Assembly (NCBI RefSeq): GCF_029892095.1
Contig: NZ_JARZAE010000004.1
Coordinates: forward strand, 930,001-994,000
Length of the DNA: 64,000 bases
Reading direction: 5' to 3'
Source of the DNA: Kitasatospora sp. MAP12-44
GTDB lineage: Bacteria; Actinomycetota; Actinomycetes; Streptomycetales; Streptomycetaceae
Shown here piece after piece: positions 50,966 to 59,867 of this stretch. The stretch's first letter is position 1. The number at the start of each line of letters is the position of its first letter. A program made the position numbers and the translations under genes. The notes below the pieces were generated by a model. That model had not been told where the DNA came from. It worked only from the letters and a program-made list of their open reading frames with translations, and searched no databases.

Positions 50966-51309
50966 TCGGCGCTCTCCTTTTCTAGGTGAAGCTCGGTCAG
51001 CAGGTGGTGAATTCGCTCGGCCATATGCCGGTTCTTTCGTGCCTCACCGTGGGCAGCAGTGGCAGCACCCGCAGCAATGCACGCGCCGATGGCACTTGCA
51101 ATGTTCGTCCAGTTTCCGCCGATCAGCTCGGAGAATGCGGACGGCCGAAAAGAGCCGGTGCCGGGGATTAGCGGGACGGCGATTAGCCAGACGCCGAGCA
51201 CTCCGAGAAACAGGATGTGCGCCTTATGGGCGAGAGCCCGGGGAACGGCTTCTAGGGCCCGGTCTACGCGGCTCTTCGGCGGGGTCGGGGGTAGGTCAGT
51301 TAGGGACAG
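50962..51309 (-). CDS. Second holin-like membrane protein, probable CTG start
   Basis: 115 aa. AAGGAG (51320-51315) is 5-6 nt upstream of CTG 51309, and no ATG, GTG or TTG is nearby in frame, so CTG is the likely start. Two membrane segments (AHILFLGVLGVWLIAVPLIP, and NIASAIGACIAAGAATAA) and a charged C-terminal helix. It probably works with the 90-aa protein as holin/antiholin. Promoter-like motif f and element E2 lie upstream. Confidence 0.65.
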   Translation of the reverse strand: MSLTDLPPTPPKSRVDRALEAVPRALAHKAHILFLGVLGVWLIAVPLIPGTGSFRPSAFSELIGGNWTNIASAIGACIAAGAATAAHGEARKNRHMAERIHHLLTELHLEKESAE

Positions 51310-51331
51310 GGTTTCTCCTTCTTCGCCCCCT

Positions 51332-51350
51332 AGGGAGCACAGACGTTGCC
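51332..51350 (-). promoter_or_regulatory. 19-bp promoter-like motif, copy f
   Basis: AGGGAGCACAGACGTTGCC on the plus strand, 22 nt upstream of the CTG-start holin-like gene. Element E2 begins 15 bp further upstream. Confidence 0.6.
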
Positions 51351-51364
51351 GACTGAGAGCGGCT

Positions 51365-51452
51365 ACTCTCCGTACTTTCCGCAGTGGTCGTGATGTCCGT
51401 TTCGGCCCGGCTTCACCCGATGCCGGCATAACCGCGGGATATACAGAGAGTG
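51365..51452. repeat. 88-bp inverted-repeat element, copy E2
   Basis: Ends ACTCTCCGTACTTTCCGC (51365-51382) and GCGGGATATACAGAGAGT (51434-51451). The inner 50 bp are nearly the same as the reverse complement of E1. It lies between the 79-aa gene and the holin operon. Confidence 0.88.
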
Positions 51453-51463
51453 ACAAACGGGGC

Positions 51464-51703
51464 CTACTTGCGCATGGACGAGAAAAGGGCCGCGCCGGTC
51501 GCTAGAGCGCCGGAAAAGGCAGCGATCGGCAGCCCGTATTTCCAGCGCTCTAGACCCCTTAGGCGCTCTTCGTGGTCGGTCAGCTGAGTATGAACAGTGA
51601 CGTTCGTCTGAGTCAGCGTGCGGACGTCGTCACGCATGCCGACGATTTCGTCGTAAATCTCGCGCGCCGAGATGACTACCGCGAGCGGGTCAGGTGGGGG
51701 CAT
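51464..51703 (-). CDS. Small protein with coiled coil and C-terminal membrane anchor (XhlA-like), 79 aa
   Basis: ATG 51703 with AAGGG upstream. Coiled-coil-like residues 10-55 (ISAREIYDEIVGMRDDVRTL, then HEERLRGLERWKYG) are followed by a membrane segment (LPIAAFSGALATGAALF). This matches the layout of haemolysin XhlA-type phage proteins that help lysis. It is the last gene after the tail fibre genes. Confidence 0.7.
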   Translation of the reverse strand: MPPPDPLAVVISAREIYDEIVGMRDDVRTLTQTNVTVHTQLTDHEERLRGLERWKYGLPIAAFSGALATGAALFSSMRK

Positions 51704-51716
51704 GGCGACCCTTCGG

Positions 51717-52250
51717 TTAGGCGTGCGAGAAGCGGCAATAGAGGGAAGAGCGCATAGTTCCGGTAGCGCCTCCCAGTGCGGCGCCGGACCCCTGCCAACC
51801 GGAAAGCTCCACGTAGTCATTCACGTTGAGATAGACATCTCGGGGAGCCGTGAGAGCCGAAGTCTCGAACCCGTTTAGGGCAATGGAATAGTTGCTCATT
51901 CCGGGGATGGGATTCCCGTTGACCTGGATTTGCGCCGCTCGAATGCTGGTGTTGTTCGGGACTGTCACGAAGTTGCCGCAGATGGTGTACCACCCGGCGA
52001 CCTGCGCCGTGTACCGGCTGGGGTTAACCGTGTTGCTGTGGCCGCTATAGGTGTCGATAACCGTCGTATCGAAGCTAATAGGCGTCCACGATGAGTTAGG
52101 AAGTGCCTGCGATACCGCTTGCGTCCCGACGAATATCGGAGGATTGAGAAGGTAAGTCAAGCCGTTGAAGACATTCGCGTTCCACAGTGCCCCGGTAATG
52201 AACTGCCCGGGGACGGCACTCGCGGGAATGGGTATGGGTAGGTTGCTCAA
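51717..52250 (-). CDS. Minor tail / fibre-tip protein, 177 aa
   Basis: TTG 52250 with GGGAGG upstream. The N-terminus (SAVPGQFITGALWNANVFNGL) is typical of actinophage tail-tip proteins. The C-terminal 100 residues (YTAQVAGWYTICGNFVTVPN, then VELSGWQGSGAALGG) resemble C1q/TNF-like jelly-roll trimer domains. It should be at the distal tail and take part in host contact. It is the last of the tail genes. Confidence 0.75.
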   Translation of the reverse strand: MSNLPIPIPASAVPGQFITGALWNANVFNGLTYLLNPPIFVGTQAVSQALPNSSWTPISFDTTVIDTYSGHSNTVNPSRYTAQVAGWYTICGNFVTVPNNTSIRAAQIQVNGNPIPGMSNYSIALNGFETSALTAPRDVYLNVNDYVELSGWQGSGAALGGATGTMRSSLYCRFSHA

Positions 52251-52262
52251 TCGGCCTCCCGT

Positions 52263-55073
52263 CTAGTAGGCGAATGCAGATGAGTCGAAATGGTCGGCGG
52301 AATCCCATGCGGTCGGGTCGGTCACACTCCCGGGAAGTGCTTCGCAGATGACAGCGCCGACCGGGTGCGCAATGGCTGAGGGGGCAGTCATGACGATCAC
52401 GCCGTACGACCAACTCCCCGGCGTCGTCGCGCCAATGTGATCAACCGTGAAGGTCTCGGCATTCGGAGTGCCGGGCTCGATCACAACCTGTTGCCCGTGG
52501 CCGATGATTGCGGCTAGCTGCTGCGAGTTGTCGCCGCGCATCGGGGCGACCGGAAAGCCCCACGTCCCAACCGGCTGGGTGGCCCCGTAGATGGCCGAGC
52601 GCCAGGCACCGAAGAGCCCGTATGGCGTCTTATCGACCGGCGAGCATTGGAGCGTTAGCCAGGCTTCTCCCTGGTCATCGAACTGCCAATCCAGGTGCTC
52701 CACGAAGGCGTCAAGCTGAATCGGCGGAGCCCCGAACGGTCGCCGCATGATGCGGATTCGGGTTCCTAGCTCCATTGCCAGGCAGGCGGGCCACAGCGCT
52801 GGATGAGCCGACGGATGGAGCTTGACACCGGTCACACGGGAAAGCGGGTTGTGGTACCTGCTCAGGAGGTAATTCGCGGCATCCTGGCACTCAAACGGTG
52901 AGGCGCTGTTTACCGTCCTGGTCATCGTTCGAGGAAAGTAGACCTGCTGGGAATACAGGTCACTTGCCGTAAACGTCTGGCTGGTCGATGGCTGGGTGAC
53001 CGTGACGAGATTTGCAAGGTGCGTTGAGTCGTAATCGAGAGTCAATTCCTCGTAAGGGAATTCCCCTAGATCGGCCCGTTCCCCGAAAACATACGTGGCG
53101 GTTGTCGAGTTGTACCGGTCAGACCGGCTCTTGAAGACGACTGCCCCGGAGCGGTCTACGAAGTGTGCTCCATTCTCGGTGGCGGTCACTTCTTCGAGCG
53201 CGGACAGTGCATCCTGTCCGTCCACCTGTGCCGGTCCCATGGCAGTCGTGAGACCGGTCTGAATGTTGGTCGCACCCGTGTATCCGGCCCACCCGAGAAT
53301 GCGCGCGTATCGCTGGTCGGTCGAGTCTCCGGCGAAAGCGTTCCGCCAGGCCGTGTAAACCGCCGTGATGTCAGCGTCCGAGAAGAGCCCCGGCCACTCA
53401 CAGACGTAGGAGATATCCCCTTGAAAGTTGTACGCGGTTCCGTGGCCTACTGCGGGGTCCACGAACGCGCCGACATTGTCGGAGATGAGACCGGTAGGGG
53501 TCACATTTCCCGACGTGATAAAGGTCTGTGCGACGGCACCATCCTGGGATGCCATTGCGGTTCCATTAGACGCATTCAGGCCGAAGATCAGAAGGTGCCA
53601 ATTGCCGTCGGCGCAATTGGTAGCGCCGTCGAAATAGACTGTCGTGGCCTGCCCGGTCGGCCCCTCGATATGGAATACCGGTTCACCATTGGTGAATAGG
53701 TACAGGTCGATGCGGGAGCCAGACCCGCCGGGCTTCCCATCCATGCACGACCACATTTGAGCGGCAGCCGTCGGCGTCGGCCCCGTGTATCGAAAGGCAA
53801 TCATTCGCGTGAACGAACTTGGGGTAGCCGGTCCCTTGATTCCGATGGACGAAAGGCTAATGAAGTTCGCGGCACCGATCACGTTCGATCCCGGGTTTGC
53901 ATTGGCAATCGACACGACGCTACCCGTTGAGCCCGTATAGATCCCACTCGGGGAAGTCGCCGCAATCTTGTTGCCGGATGTGAGACTGCCCGCGCCATAC
54001 GTGGAAACCCCGATCGGGGCAGCCGGGTTATTCCCGGTAGAGTCCGCGAAGGCTGTCACGTTCTGGGGATCGTCCAGCGCGTACAGGAATCGCGGGCTTC
54101 GCCGGTAGATCTCTTCGGTTAGCGGGGCGCGCAAGAGTCGCTGACTCAGCAGCGCAAAAGCGTCAACCCCCGTGGGCTGGACAACGCCGTAGCTGCCACC
54201 CTCAGTCCATGCGGAAGGCCAGCGTTCAACGAATCCGGCATACAGCGGGTAGGTAATCCCGGGTACCGTGAATGTGCTCGGCGTGGCGCCTAGCTCTAGC
54301 TGCCAGCCGTCCACCTGGATATTCACACTCGCGCCGGGCGTCGATGCCGCCATGAGCCCAACGACCATGCCGCATGCCCCGATTGGAGCTGTGGCAGTAG
54401 CCCAAGCCTGAGTCCAGGCGCCGAAGTGTGCGCCGGTGAGCGTGTAGGTTGCCCCGGTCGCGAAAGTAGACATTCCCATGCCCGGCGTGGAGCCGTACCA
54501 GCCAATGAATGGCCATACCTGCACCGACGTGTTGAGGTAGGTATTTCGGATCTGCATTTGCATGGTGTATTGGGCACCGGGGATGACACTCGCGGTATTC
54601 GTGTAGCAGATCAGCGACCCAGGGCCCGGCATGGTGGCACTGGGAACATTGAACTGAAAGACAGTCCCGCCTTCGAAGGCGGAAGCCGACCCCACCGAAG
54701 CCCCCTGGGAAGGGTCGGTAGTCGAGAAGACGTAAGTTCCATCGGTCCCGGTGGCAATTCCCTGGGCTAGCAAATTGGCCGTGGGTGGGTATTGCATCCG
54801 AATTCGGAGCGGCTGAAACGGTGAGATATTGCCATACCAGGGACCGGCGGAGTTGCTCGGATCGAGAAAGCCATCCGTGTTCGAGAGGGTTGCCGATAGG
54901 GTTCCCGCCTGAACCTGATCTAGCTCATACTGCCTGCCGCGCTGCACCCCTACGGCCTTCATGGTCCGCCGTACAACGTTCACCATGTGATCGGCGGGAA
55001 TCGCGCCGCCATTGGCAGTCCAGAGGGGGCCCCATGCGTGTTCGACGTTCGGCCAGTTCGGATTTACCGCCAT
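52263..55073 (-). CDS. Minor tail protein, 936 aa, with LamG-like domain
   Basis: ATG 55073, GAGGGGG upstream. The N-terminal 300 residues (MAVNPNWPNVEHAWGPLWTA, VRRTMKAVGVQRGRQYELDQ, AGTLSATLSNTDGFLDPSN) and the C-terminal part (GERADLGEFPYEELTLDYD, QDAANYLLSRYHNPLSRVTG) are those of actinophage baseplate/minor tail proteins. A concanavalin/LamG-like insertion lies around 390-590. It should form the tail tip and help bind the cell surface. Confidence 0.85.
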   Translation of the reverse strand: MAVNPNWPNVEHAWGPLWTANGGAIPADHMVNVVRRTMKAVGVQRGRQYELDQVQAGTLSATLSNTDGFLDPSNSAGPWYGNISPFQPLRIRMQYPPTANLLAQGIATGTDGTYVFSTTDPSQGASVGSASAFEGGTVFQFNVPSATMPGPGSLICYTNTASVIPGAQYTMQMQIRNTYLNTSVQVWPFIGWYGSTPGMGMSTFATGATYTLTGAHFGAWTQAWATATAPIGACGMVVGLMAASTPGASVNIQVDGWQLELGATPSTFTVPGITYPLYAGFVERWPSAWTEGGSYGVVQPTGVDAFALLSQRLLRAPLTEEIYRRSPRFLYALDDPQNVTAFADSTGNNPAAPIGVSTYGAGSLTSGNKIAATSPSGIYTGSTGSVVSIANANPGSNVIGAANFISLSSIGIKGPATPSSFTRMIAFRYTGPTPTAAAQMWSCMDGKPGGSGSRIDLYLFTNGEPVFHIEGPTGQATTVYFDGATNCADGNWHLLIFGLNASNGTAMASQDGAVAQTFITSGNVTPTGLISDNVGAFVDPAVGHGTAYNFQGDISYVCEWPGLFSDADITAVYTAWRNAFAGDSTDQRYARILGWAGYTGATNIQTGLTTAMGPAQVDGQDALSALEEVTATENGAHFVDRSGAVVFKSRSDRYNSTTATYVFGERADLGEFPYEELTLDYDSTHLANLVTVTQPSTSQTFTASDLYSQQVYFPRTMTRTVNSASPFECQDAANYLLSRYHNPLSRVTGVKLHPSAHPALWPACLAMELGTRIRIMRRPFGAPPIQLDAFVEHLDWQFDDQGEAWLTLQCSPVDKTPYGLFGAWRSAIYGATQPVGTWGFPVAPMRGDNSQQLAAIIGHGQQVVIEPGTPNAETFTVDHIGATTPGSWSYGVIVMTAPSAIAHPVGAVICEALPGSVTDPTAWDSADHFDSSAFAY

Positions 55074-55100
55074 GCGTGAAGCCCCCTCGGGTCACTCGGG

Positions 55101-55125
55101 AGCATCGACTAACTTAGTCGATGCT
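55101..55125. promoter_or_regulatory. Palindromic site 8 (12-bp perfect arms)
   Basis: AGCATCGACTAA-C-TTAGTCGATGCT, perfect. It lies between the tape-measure stop and the minor tail start. Confidence 0.88.
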
Positions 55126-55126
55126 C

Positions 55127-57574
55127 TTAGCGCCGGAACGGCGCATACGTGCTGGTGTTGCGCGCTCCGTTCTGGAGCATGACGCGTTGAATGGTGTTGG
55201 CTAGATCCTGGTCTGCCATCACAGAGCCATTCACGGTGACGTGAACGGTGATCTGCTGACCCGTCGTCCCGCTGGCGTCAGCTGCCCCCAGGGGGCCCGC
55301 GAAGGCTGGCTCTAGGCCCGCAAGTGTCGGGCTGCCCAGCTGACCCGTCAGGCTGGCCGCTAGGCCCCCTACGGCGCCCGTGGCGACGCCAGCGTGAGCC
55401 GCAACGCCTGCCGCGATTCCATGGGGAATCCACTGGCCGATCTCGTCCGCGAAAACCTTCGACGGCGAGTTGATACCTAGAAATGACTTCACGCCGTTCA
55501 AGGCGCCCTTTGCGACACCCTTAAGCGCGCTCAGGACTGCACTGCCACCGGCTTCGATGCCCTTTACGAGACCCTGAATGAGTGCGCCACCGGCGTCCCA
55601 TAGCAGCGTGCCGAAGCTCGAAACCAGCCCGCCCAGGAAGTTCACGATGTCCGTGAATGCCTGCGAGATCAGGCGCCACACGTCCGACAGGGCCTTGCCC
55701 CAGTGGCCGGTGACGACGTCGAGGACAACGGCGATGATATTCTCGACGAAGTGCATTCCGAGTTCGACGGCGTTTGAGATATTCGTCCACACGAATTTCA
55801 CTACCGCGAGTAGGACTTTCCAGCCGGTAGAGAGCACGTCAACCACGATCGCGATTGCGTCTTTCAGCCAGTCGAAGAGAACCTGTGCCAGGACCTTCGT
55901 CTCTTCACAGAGAAGTTTCCAGAATGCCGAGATCTCTGCTGAATGGTCCTTCCACCACGAGACCAGTTCCCTGATTCGCGCCATGACCCATTTCAAGACG
56001 TTCTTATCCAGCCACTCGGCGGCTTCCTTGACGGCCTTTACGGATACGTCCCAGACCACGCGGAAGGCGGCCATTGCTACGGCCCACCCTTCCCGGAATG
56101 CCTTCACGACCCCGGGCGTCTTGGTCTCAACCCACGAATACACCTCGCGCCAGTGCGTCACGAGATACACAAGTCCAGCGGCCAGCGCCATTACGCCTAC
56201 CACCAGCCAAGTAACCGGGTTGGCGAGAACGGCGCCAGCGAATGCCAGTGCCGAAGCCGTCGCAGCAGCAAGACCGACCACCAGGACCCCGCCGATAGCC
56301 GCCCCGAGAAGGATCACAACCTGTCGGTGCTTCTCCAGCCATGTAACGCCCCGCATGAAGACATCAATCATCTTCTCGGCGTACGGCATGAGCGCCGTTC
56401 CGATGCGAATTCCGAGAGCTTCGATAGTTGCCCGCGCCTCGGCAATTCGCTGATTGAAAGTCTTCTGAACGTCCGCCCAACCTTCGACGGACTTACCGCC
56501 AGCCTTGACGTGCTCGGCAATGGAAGCGGTGTTTTCCTTGAAGGTCTCCATGTGGTCGCCGGTAAGCTGCAACGCGCCCATCATGGATTTGGTGCCACCG
56601 ACCATTGTTGCCAGTGCACCGATATACGTCTGTTCGGCAGGCTTCAGATTCGCCAAAGCCTTTTGGTACTGGGTGGTGTTTGCCGACGCCTTGCGAAGCG
56701 TCTCAATGATGACGGTTCCAGCGGGCCCCATCTTGCTTTGGATTGCGTCGGTAAGCTCGCCCAGGGTGGCCGCTAGGCCCTTCTTTCCGAGATCCTGCGC
56801 GACCTGGGTTGCGTTCAATCCGAGCCCGGCCATTTCCTGCGCGGCCTTCGCGGAAGGGTTTGAAAGCTGCCCGATCGTCTGCCGGAGGTAGGTCGCGGCG
56901 ACGTCCGCAGAAGTACCCTGAGACGTCATGGTTGCCATGGCGCCGAGGATCTCGTTTAGGCCGACGTGAGCGGCGGAAGCAACCGGAAGAATGGAACTCA
57001 TGGAGCCCGCGAGAGCTTCCATGTTTGTTTTTCCGGCTGCCTCGGTGGCCACCAGCGCGTTCATCACTCCGGTGGCATCAGTTGCCTTCAGTGAATACGC
57101 ATTTAGGGCGGTAGTCACTGCGTCGGTAACCGGCCCCAACTCGGCCGCACCGACCCGGGCACCCTGTGCCGAGACCTTCAGAACGTTGAGCGCGTCGGCG
57201 CCGTGGTAACCGGCGGATTCGACGGTATAGAGGCCAGTGGTTAGCTGCTCGGTGGACATTCCCACCTGGCCAGCCATGTTCAAAACCCCGTCGCCAACCA
57301 TCTTCATGTTCCGCGCGGATTCGCCCGCGCCTGTCTGAACACGAGTCATGGCGGTCTGGAAATCTGCCGCCATTTCGATGGTCTTCTCGGCGGTGCCTAT
57401 GGCTGCTTCGCCGACTGCCTTTAGGGCCACCATGGATATGGCGCCGAGTTGGGCCAGGCTGCCCCCACCCTTGGCCTTTACGTCCTCTAGAGCGCTCTTG
57501 ACGCTGCTAATGGTCGAGTGAAGGCCCCCGGCGTGTCCTACAAATTCAATGAATACCGGAGGAAGAGCCCCCAC
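55127..57574 (-). CDS. Tail tape measure protein, 815 aa
   Basis: GTG 57574 with GGGGGG 8 nt upstream. The N-terminal 350 residues are the TP901-type tape-measure domain (AADFQTAMTRVQTGAGESAR, LTTGLYTVESAGYHGADALN, AATYLRQTIGQLSNPSAKAA). Two hydrophobic segments around 420-470 (VVILLGAAIGGVLVVGLAA and WLVVGVMALAAGLVYLV) are followed by Trp-rich helical repeats and GVKSFLGINSPSKVFAD, a conserved C-terminal motif. It sets tail length and spans the membrane on DNA entry. Confidence 0.95.
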   Translation of the reverse strand: MGALPPVFIEFVGHAGGLHSTISSVKSALEDVKAKGGGSLAQLGAISMVALKAVGEAAIGTAEKTIEMAADFQTAMTRVQTGAGESARNMKMVGDGVLNMAGQVGMSTEQLTTGLYTVESAGYHGADALNVLKVSAQGARVGAAELGPVTDAVTTALNAYSLKATDATGVMNALVATEAAGKTNMEALAGSMSSILPVASAAHVGLNEILGAMATMTSQGTSADVAATYLRQTIGQLSNPSAKAAQEMAGLGLNATQVAQDLGKKGLAATLGELTDAIQSKMGPAGTVIIETLRKASANTTQYQKALANLKPAEQTYIGALATMVGGTKSMMGALQLTGDHMETFKENTASIAEHVKAGGKSVEGWADVQKTFNQRIAEARATIEALGIRIGTALMPYAEKMIDVFMRGVTWLEKHRQVVILLGAAIGGVLVVGLAAATASALAFAGAVLANPVTWLVVGVMALAAGLVYLVTHWREVYSWVETKTPGVVKAFREGWAVAMAAFRVVWDVSVKAVKEAAEWLDKNVLKWVMARIRELVSWWKDHSAEISAFWKLLCEETKVLAQVLFDWLKDAIAIVVDVLSTGWKVLLAVVKFVWTNISNAVELGMHFVENIIAVVLDVVTGHWGKALSDVWRLISQAFTDIVNFLGGLVSSFGTLLWDAGGALIQGLVKGIEAGGSAVLSALKGVAKGALNGVKSFLGINSPSKVFADEIGQWIPHGIAAGVAAHAGVATGAVGGLAASLTGQLGSPTLAGLEPAFAGPLGAADASGTTGQQITVHVTVNGSVMADQDLANTIQRVMLQNGARNTSTYAPFRR

Positions 57575-57578
57575 TCAG

Positions 57579-58070
57579 TTACCCCCCAGTTTTTGTAGCC
57601 TTCTTCCACGCGTCTTCCCAGACCTTTGCGAACTTCGGCTGAGCCTTGTTCACGCCGGGGGCGAAATAAGGGAACTTCGCCTCTACGCGTTTCTTATAGA
57701 GGTTCTGCGGTCCGCCAGCACCACCGCTGAAAACGACTCCACTGAATTCCCCTGTGCCGGTATTGCGCGCCTTCTTACTAGACCGAATGCTCTTGAAAAG
57801 CGCACCGGCGAAGGTCCCAGGACCGCCCTGCTTGCTCACGACGTGAGGGCTCAGGTTGAGATTGACGCCCATGGCATAGATCTTCGAGCGGCCACGCCGG
57901 TCCCATCGGGGTCGGCCACGCATCCCGCTTTTGATGGATGCCTTAGTGGTGCTCTGAACTTTCCGGATAGCCGCTTGGGAAGCCTTATCAACGCGCTTGC
58001 GCATGGCTTCTAGTTCGCTATTCGCACCCTCGATGCCGGTAACGCTTCCGGTGATTTCCGAATCACCCAT
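57579..58070 (-). CDS. Tail-completion/HK97 gp10-like protein, 163 aa
   Basis: ATG 58070 after GAGGAG. Basic, with GMRGRPRWDRRGRSKIYAMG and a C-terminal PYFAPGVNKAQPKFAKVWED. Its position between the tail-assembly chaperones and the tape measure is unusual for gp10, so it may instead be a tail assembly factor. Its start overlaps the stop of the frameshift ORF by 8 bases. Confidence 0.6.
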   Translation of the reverse strand: MGDSEITGSVTGIEGANSELEAMRKRVDKASQAAIRKVQSTTKASIKSGMRGRPRWDRRGRSKIYAMGVNLNLSPHVVSKQGGPGTFAGALFKSIRSSKKARNTGTGEFSGVVFSGGAGGPQNLYKKRVEAKFPYFAPGVNKAQPKFAKVWEDAWKKATKTGG

Positions 58071-58293
58071 TGGCCTTCTCCTCAACGGCCCGGCGAGCAC
58101 GCGTCACAGTGTCATCGACGGCTAGAATCCAGTCGAGTCGGACGGCCGGTTCGCTCTCAAGCTCGGACGGGCGGCAGTGCAGCAGAGTACAAAGCCGCCA
58201 CGTCCGATATTCGTCGGTTGGCAGATCTTCGGCCGAGTACTGAAATGACCCCTCTAGCGCGTAACCTAGACGCCGGAGGGCACGATAGGGGAA
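58063..58293 (-). CDS. Tail-assembly chaperone frameshift extension (gpT-like)
   Basis: This frame has no usable start. It is open from a TGA at 58294-58296 down to a TGA ending at 58063, about 76 codons. It reads LGYALEGSFQYSAEDLPTDE, then YRTWRLCTLLHCRPSELESE and VRLDWILAVDDTVTRARRAV, typical of the second tail-assembly chaperone in actinophages (the Trp/Leu-rich C-terminal part). It lies in the -1 frame relative to the upstream chaperone gene. The slip site TTCCCCT (58287-58293 on the minus strand) sits at the frame's beginning, so it is made as a fusion. Confidence 0.82.
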   Translation of the reverse strand, partial: FPYRALRRLGYALEGSFQYSAEDLPTDEYRTWRLCTLLHCRPSELESEPAVRLDWILAVDDTVTRARRAVEEKANG

Positions 58294-58694
58294 TCAGCAT
58301 CCGGGGTCGGCTCGAAGCTCGGTAGAAGATCCTTCAGGTACGGGGAGCACACTGCCCGCAGCGCGTCTAGATCCCGCCCGGGTAGGTCCTGAACGGCGTC
58401 AGCAGAGACCGGGAATCCGTAGGACCAGCCCCGCACCATGGCGGCCACCAGGAAGTCATTTAGGGACTCGACAAGTTCGAAGCTGTCACCCATACCGGCG
58501 GCAATGTCTGCCTCCTGTTCCGGGGTCAGGGAGTCGCCTGCAAGCTCGGCGGTCTTGACCGCGCCAACGAATGCCGGACGCGCGGCTAGCTCGGCCTGAG
58601 TCCGCTTGATAGGCCGTCGCTGGCGCTCGGTCACGTCGGCAACATCGCGAATATCTGCGGTCGCGCCGGACGGAAGGGTTACGTGCTGAGTCAC
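58266..58694 (-). CDS. Tail-assembly chaperone (gpG-like), 142 aa
   Basis: GTG 58694 overlaps the major tail protein stop (GTGA). Mainly helical (GDSFELVESLNDFLVAAMV, then GRDLDALRAVCSPYLKDLLP). Its size, acidic character and place between major tail and tape measure are those of the first chaperone. Near its end (PDADSPIVPSGV) the codons GAT TCC CCT allow a -1 slip into the extension frame. Confidence 0.82.
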   Translation of the reverse strand: MTQHVTLPSGATADIRDVADVTERQRRPIKRTQAELAARPAFVGAVKTAELAGDSLTPEQEADIAAGMGDSFELVESLNDFLVAAMVRGWSYGFPVSADAVQDLPGRDLDALRAVCSPYLKDLLPSFEPTPDADSPIVPSGV

Positions 58695-59662
58695 TTGTAA
58701 GTACCTGCCACTACGGAGTTCTGAAGGGTTACCTTGATTGGGGAATAGCCACCCGATGCGCCTACGTCGGTGGCGTTTGCCTTCGCGTTGAAGGTCACTC
58801 CGATCTCGACATATTCCTTGCCACGCGAAATGTCGGCCTGCCCGTAAATGACGCTCGACATGTGCAGCTTCAGGGAGACCAGAGACGCGCCCGTTCCGGC
58901 CTGAAAGGTGAAATCGAGTGAGGTAGTCGCAGTGGTCAGGAAGTTCGTCAGCTGCGACTCATCTTCCATGACAAGGGTCATCTTTCCGGAGACAGTCACC
59001 GGGCCGGACCACAGTGCGTGCGGGCTCTGCGAGCCGTCAACGGTCGGGATGATCGCGACCGAGCGCTTAATCGAAATGCTGCCATCCATGAGCGCATGGA
59101 ACGGCGAGCCACCGATCTGAACGGCGCCAGTCCATGCGGCAAGCGGCTGCACCGACGTAAACGAAGGCGTCGGGGCAGTCGTCGGAATGGACGCAAGCCC
59201 AACCGCCTTCGCGCTGTACGTGATCAGCCCATCGGCATTGAACTTGATTTCCAGGTCACTGAACTTCGAGCCGGGATACTGCCGCGTATTGACCGCGTAG
59301 AAGTCAGTCAGGGTGTAAGACGGGGGCTGGCCGTCGTTCGCGTTATAGAGGCTGGCAGCGTGGCTGTACGGGGCTGCCGCGCCCGTGGTGGTCAGGTCGC
59401 CGAGAACTCCAGTGACCATGAAGCCGAGAATGTCCGGGTAGGCGTCACCGGAGAAATCGAAGGTGGAACTCTTGACGGTAGGAATCTCGTCGTAGAGCTC
59501 GGCCATTGCACCGCGAAGGCCCTTGTCTTCAACAAGCTTCACGACGTCCTTAGGCGTCGGGGCGCCCGTGGTCGGAATGAAGAAGCTCGCGGGAGCCGGA
59601 ACACCAAAGGCCGATTCCTTCGTGATTCCGGTTAGTGTTAGGTGTGATGGGCGTGCGGACAA
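58691..59662 (-). CDS. Major tail protein, 323 aa
   Basis: TTG 59662 with GGGGGTC upstream. Beta-rich throughout, with SSTFDFSGDAYPDILGFMVT, SDLEIKFNADGLITYSAKAV and GKEYVEIGVTFNAKANATDV, as in actinophage tail-tube proteins. It should assemble into the tail tube around the tape measure. Confidence 0.85.
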   Translation of the reverse strand: MSARPSHLTLTGITKESAFGVPAPASFFIPTTGAPTPKDVVKLVEDKGLRGAMAELYDEIPTVKSSTFDFSGDAYPDILGFMVTGVLGDLTTTGAAAPYSHAASLYNANDGQPPSYTLTDFYAVNTRQYPGSKFSDLEIKFNADGLITYSAKAVGLASIPTTAPTPSFTSVQPLAAWTGAVQIGGSPFHALMDGSISIKRSVAIIPTVDGSQSPHALWSGPVTVSGKMTLVMEDESQLTNFLTTATTSLDFTFQAGTGASLVSLKLHMSSVIYGQADISRGKEYVEIGVTFNAKANATDVGASGGYSPIKVTLQNSVVAGTYK

Positions 59663-59673
59663 GAGACCCCCGG

Positions 59674-59850
59674 TTAGATTCCTAGGTTGGTCGGGTGGAA
59701 GTCAGAAGCCTCGGACGCCTGAATCTCAACCGGTCGCCAGCGACCGTCATTCGGCATCTCGTCAAGCTCGACCGTCAGACCCGGCGTTACGGTCACAGAA
59801 AGGGATGGGTAATACCGCTCATCCCCGCCCGTGTAGGTGAAAGCAGGCAA
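59674..59850 (-). CDS. Hypothetical connector-region protein, 58 aa
   Basis: TTG 59850 is chosen because GAAGGA lies 5 nt upstream. ATG 59871, seven codons earlier, lies inside palindromic site 9 and has no SD. Sequence FTYTGGDERYYPSLSVTVTP, then VEIQASEASDFHP. Beta-rich; typical of short genes just before the major tail protein in phages, function unknown. Confidence 0.62.
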   Translation of the reverse strand: MPAFTYTGGDERYYPSLSVTVTPGLTVELDEMPNDGRWRPVEIQASEASDFHPTNLGI

Positions 59851-59867
59851 ATGCGATCCTTCAAGGG

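Noticed and set aside
50962..51456. Longer version of the holin-like gene starting inside element E2
   Set aside because: The first 49 codons translate the repeat element and promoter-like motif. Similar SLSVYPA-type peptides appear wherever the element is translated, which is an artefact.
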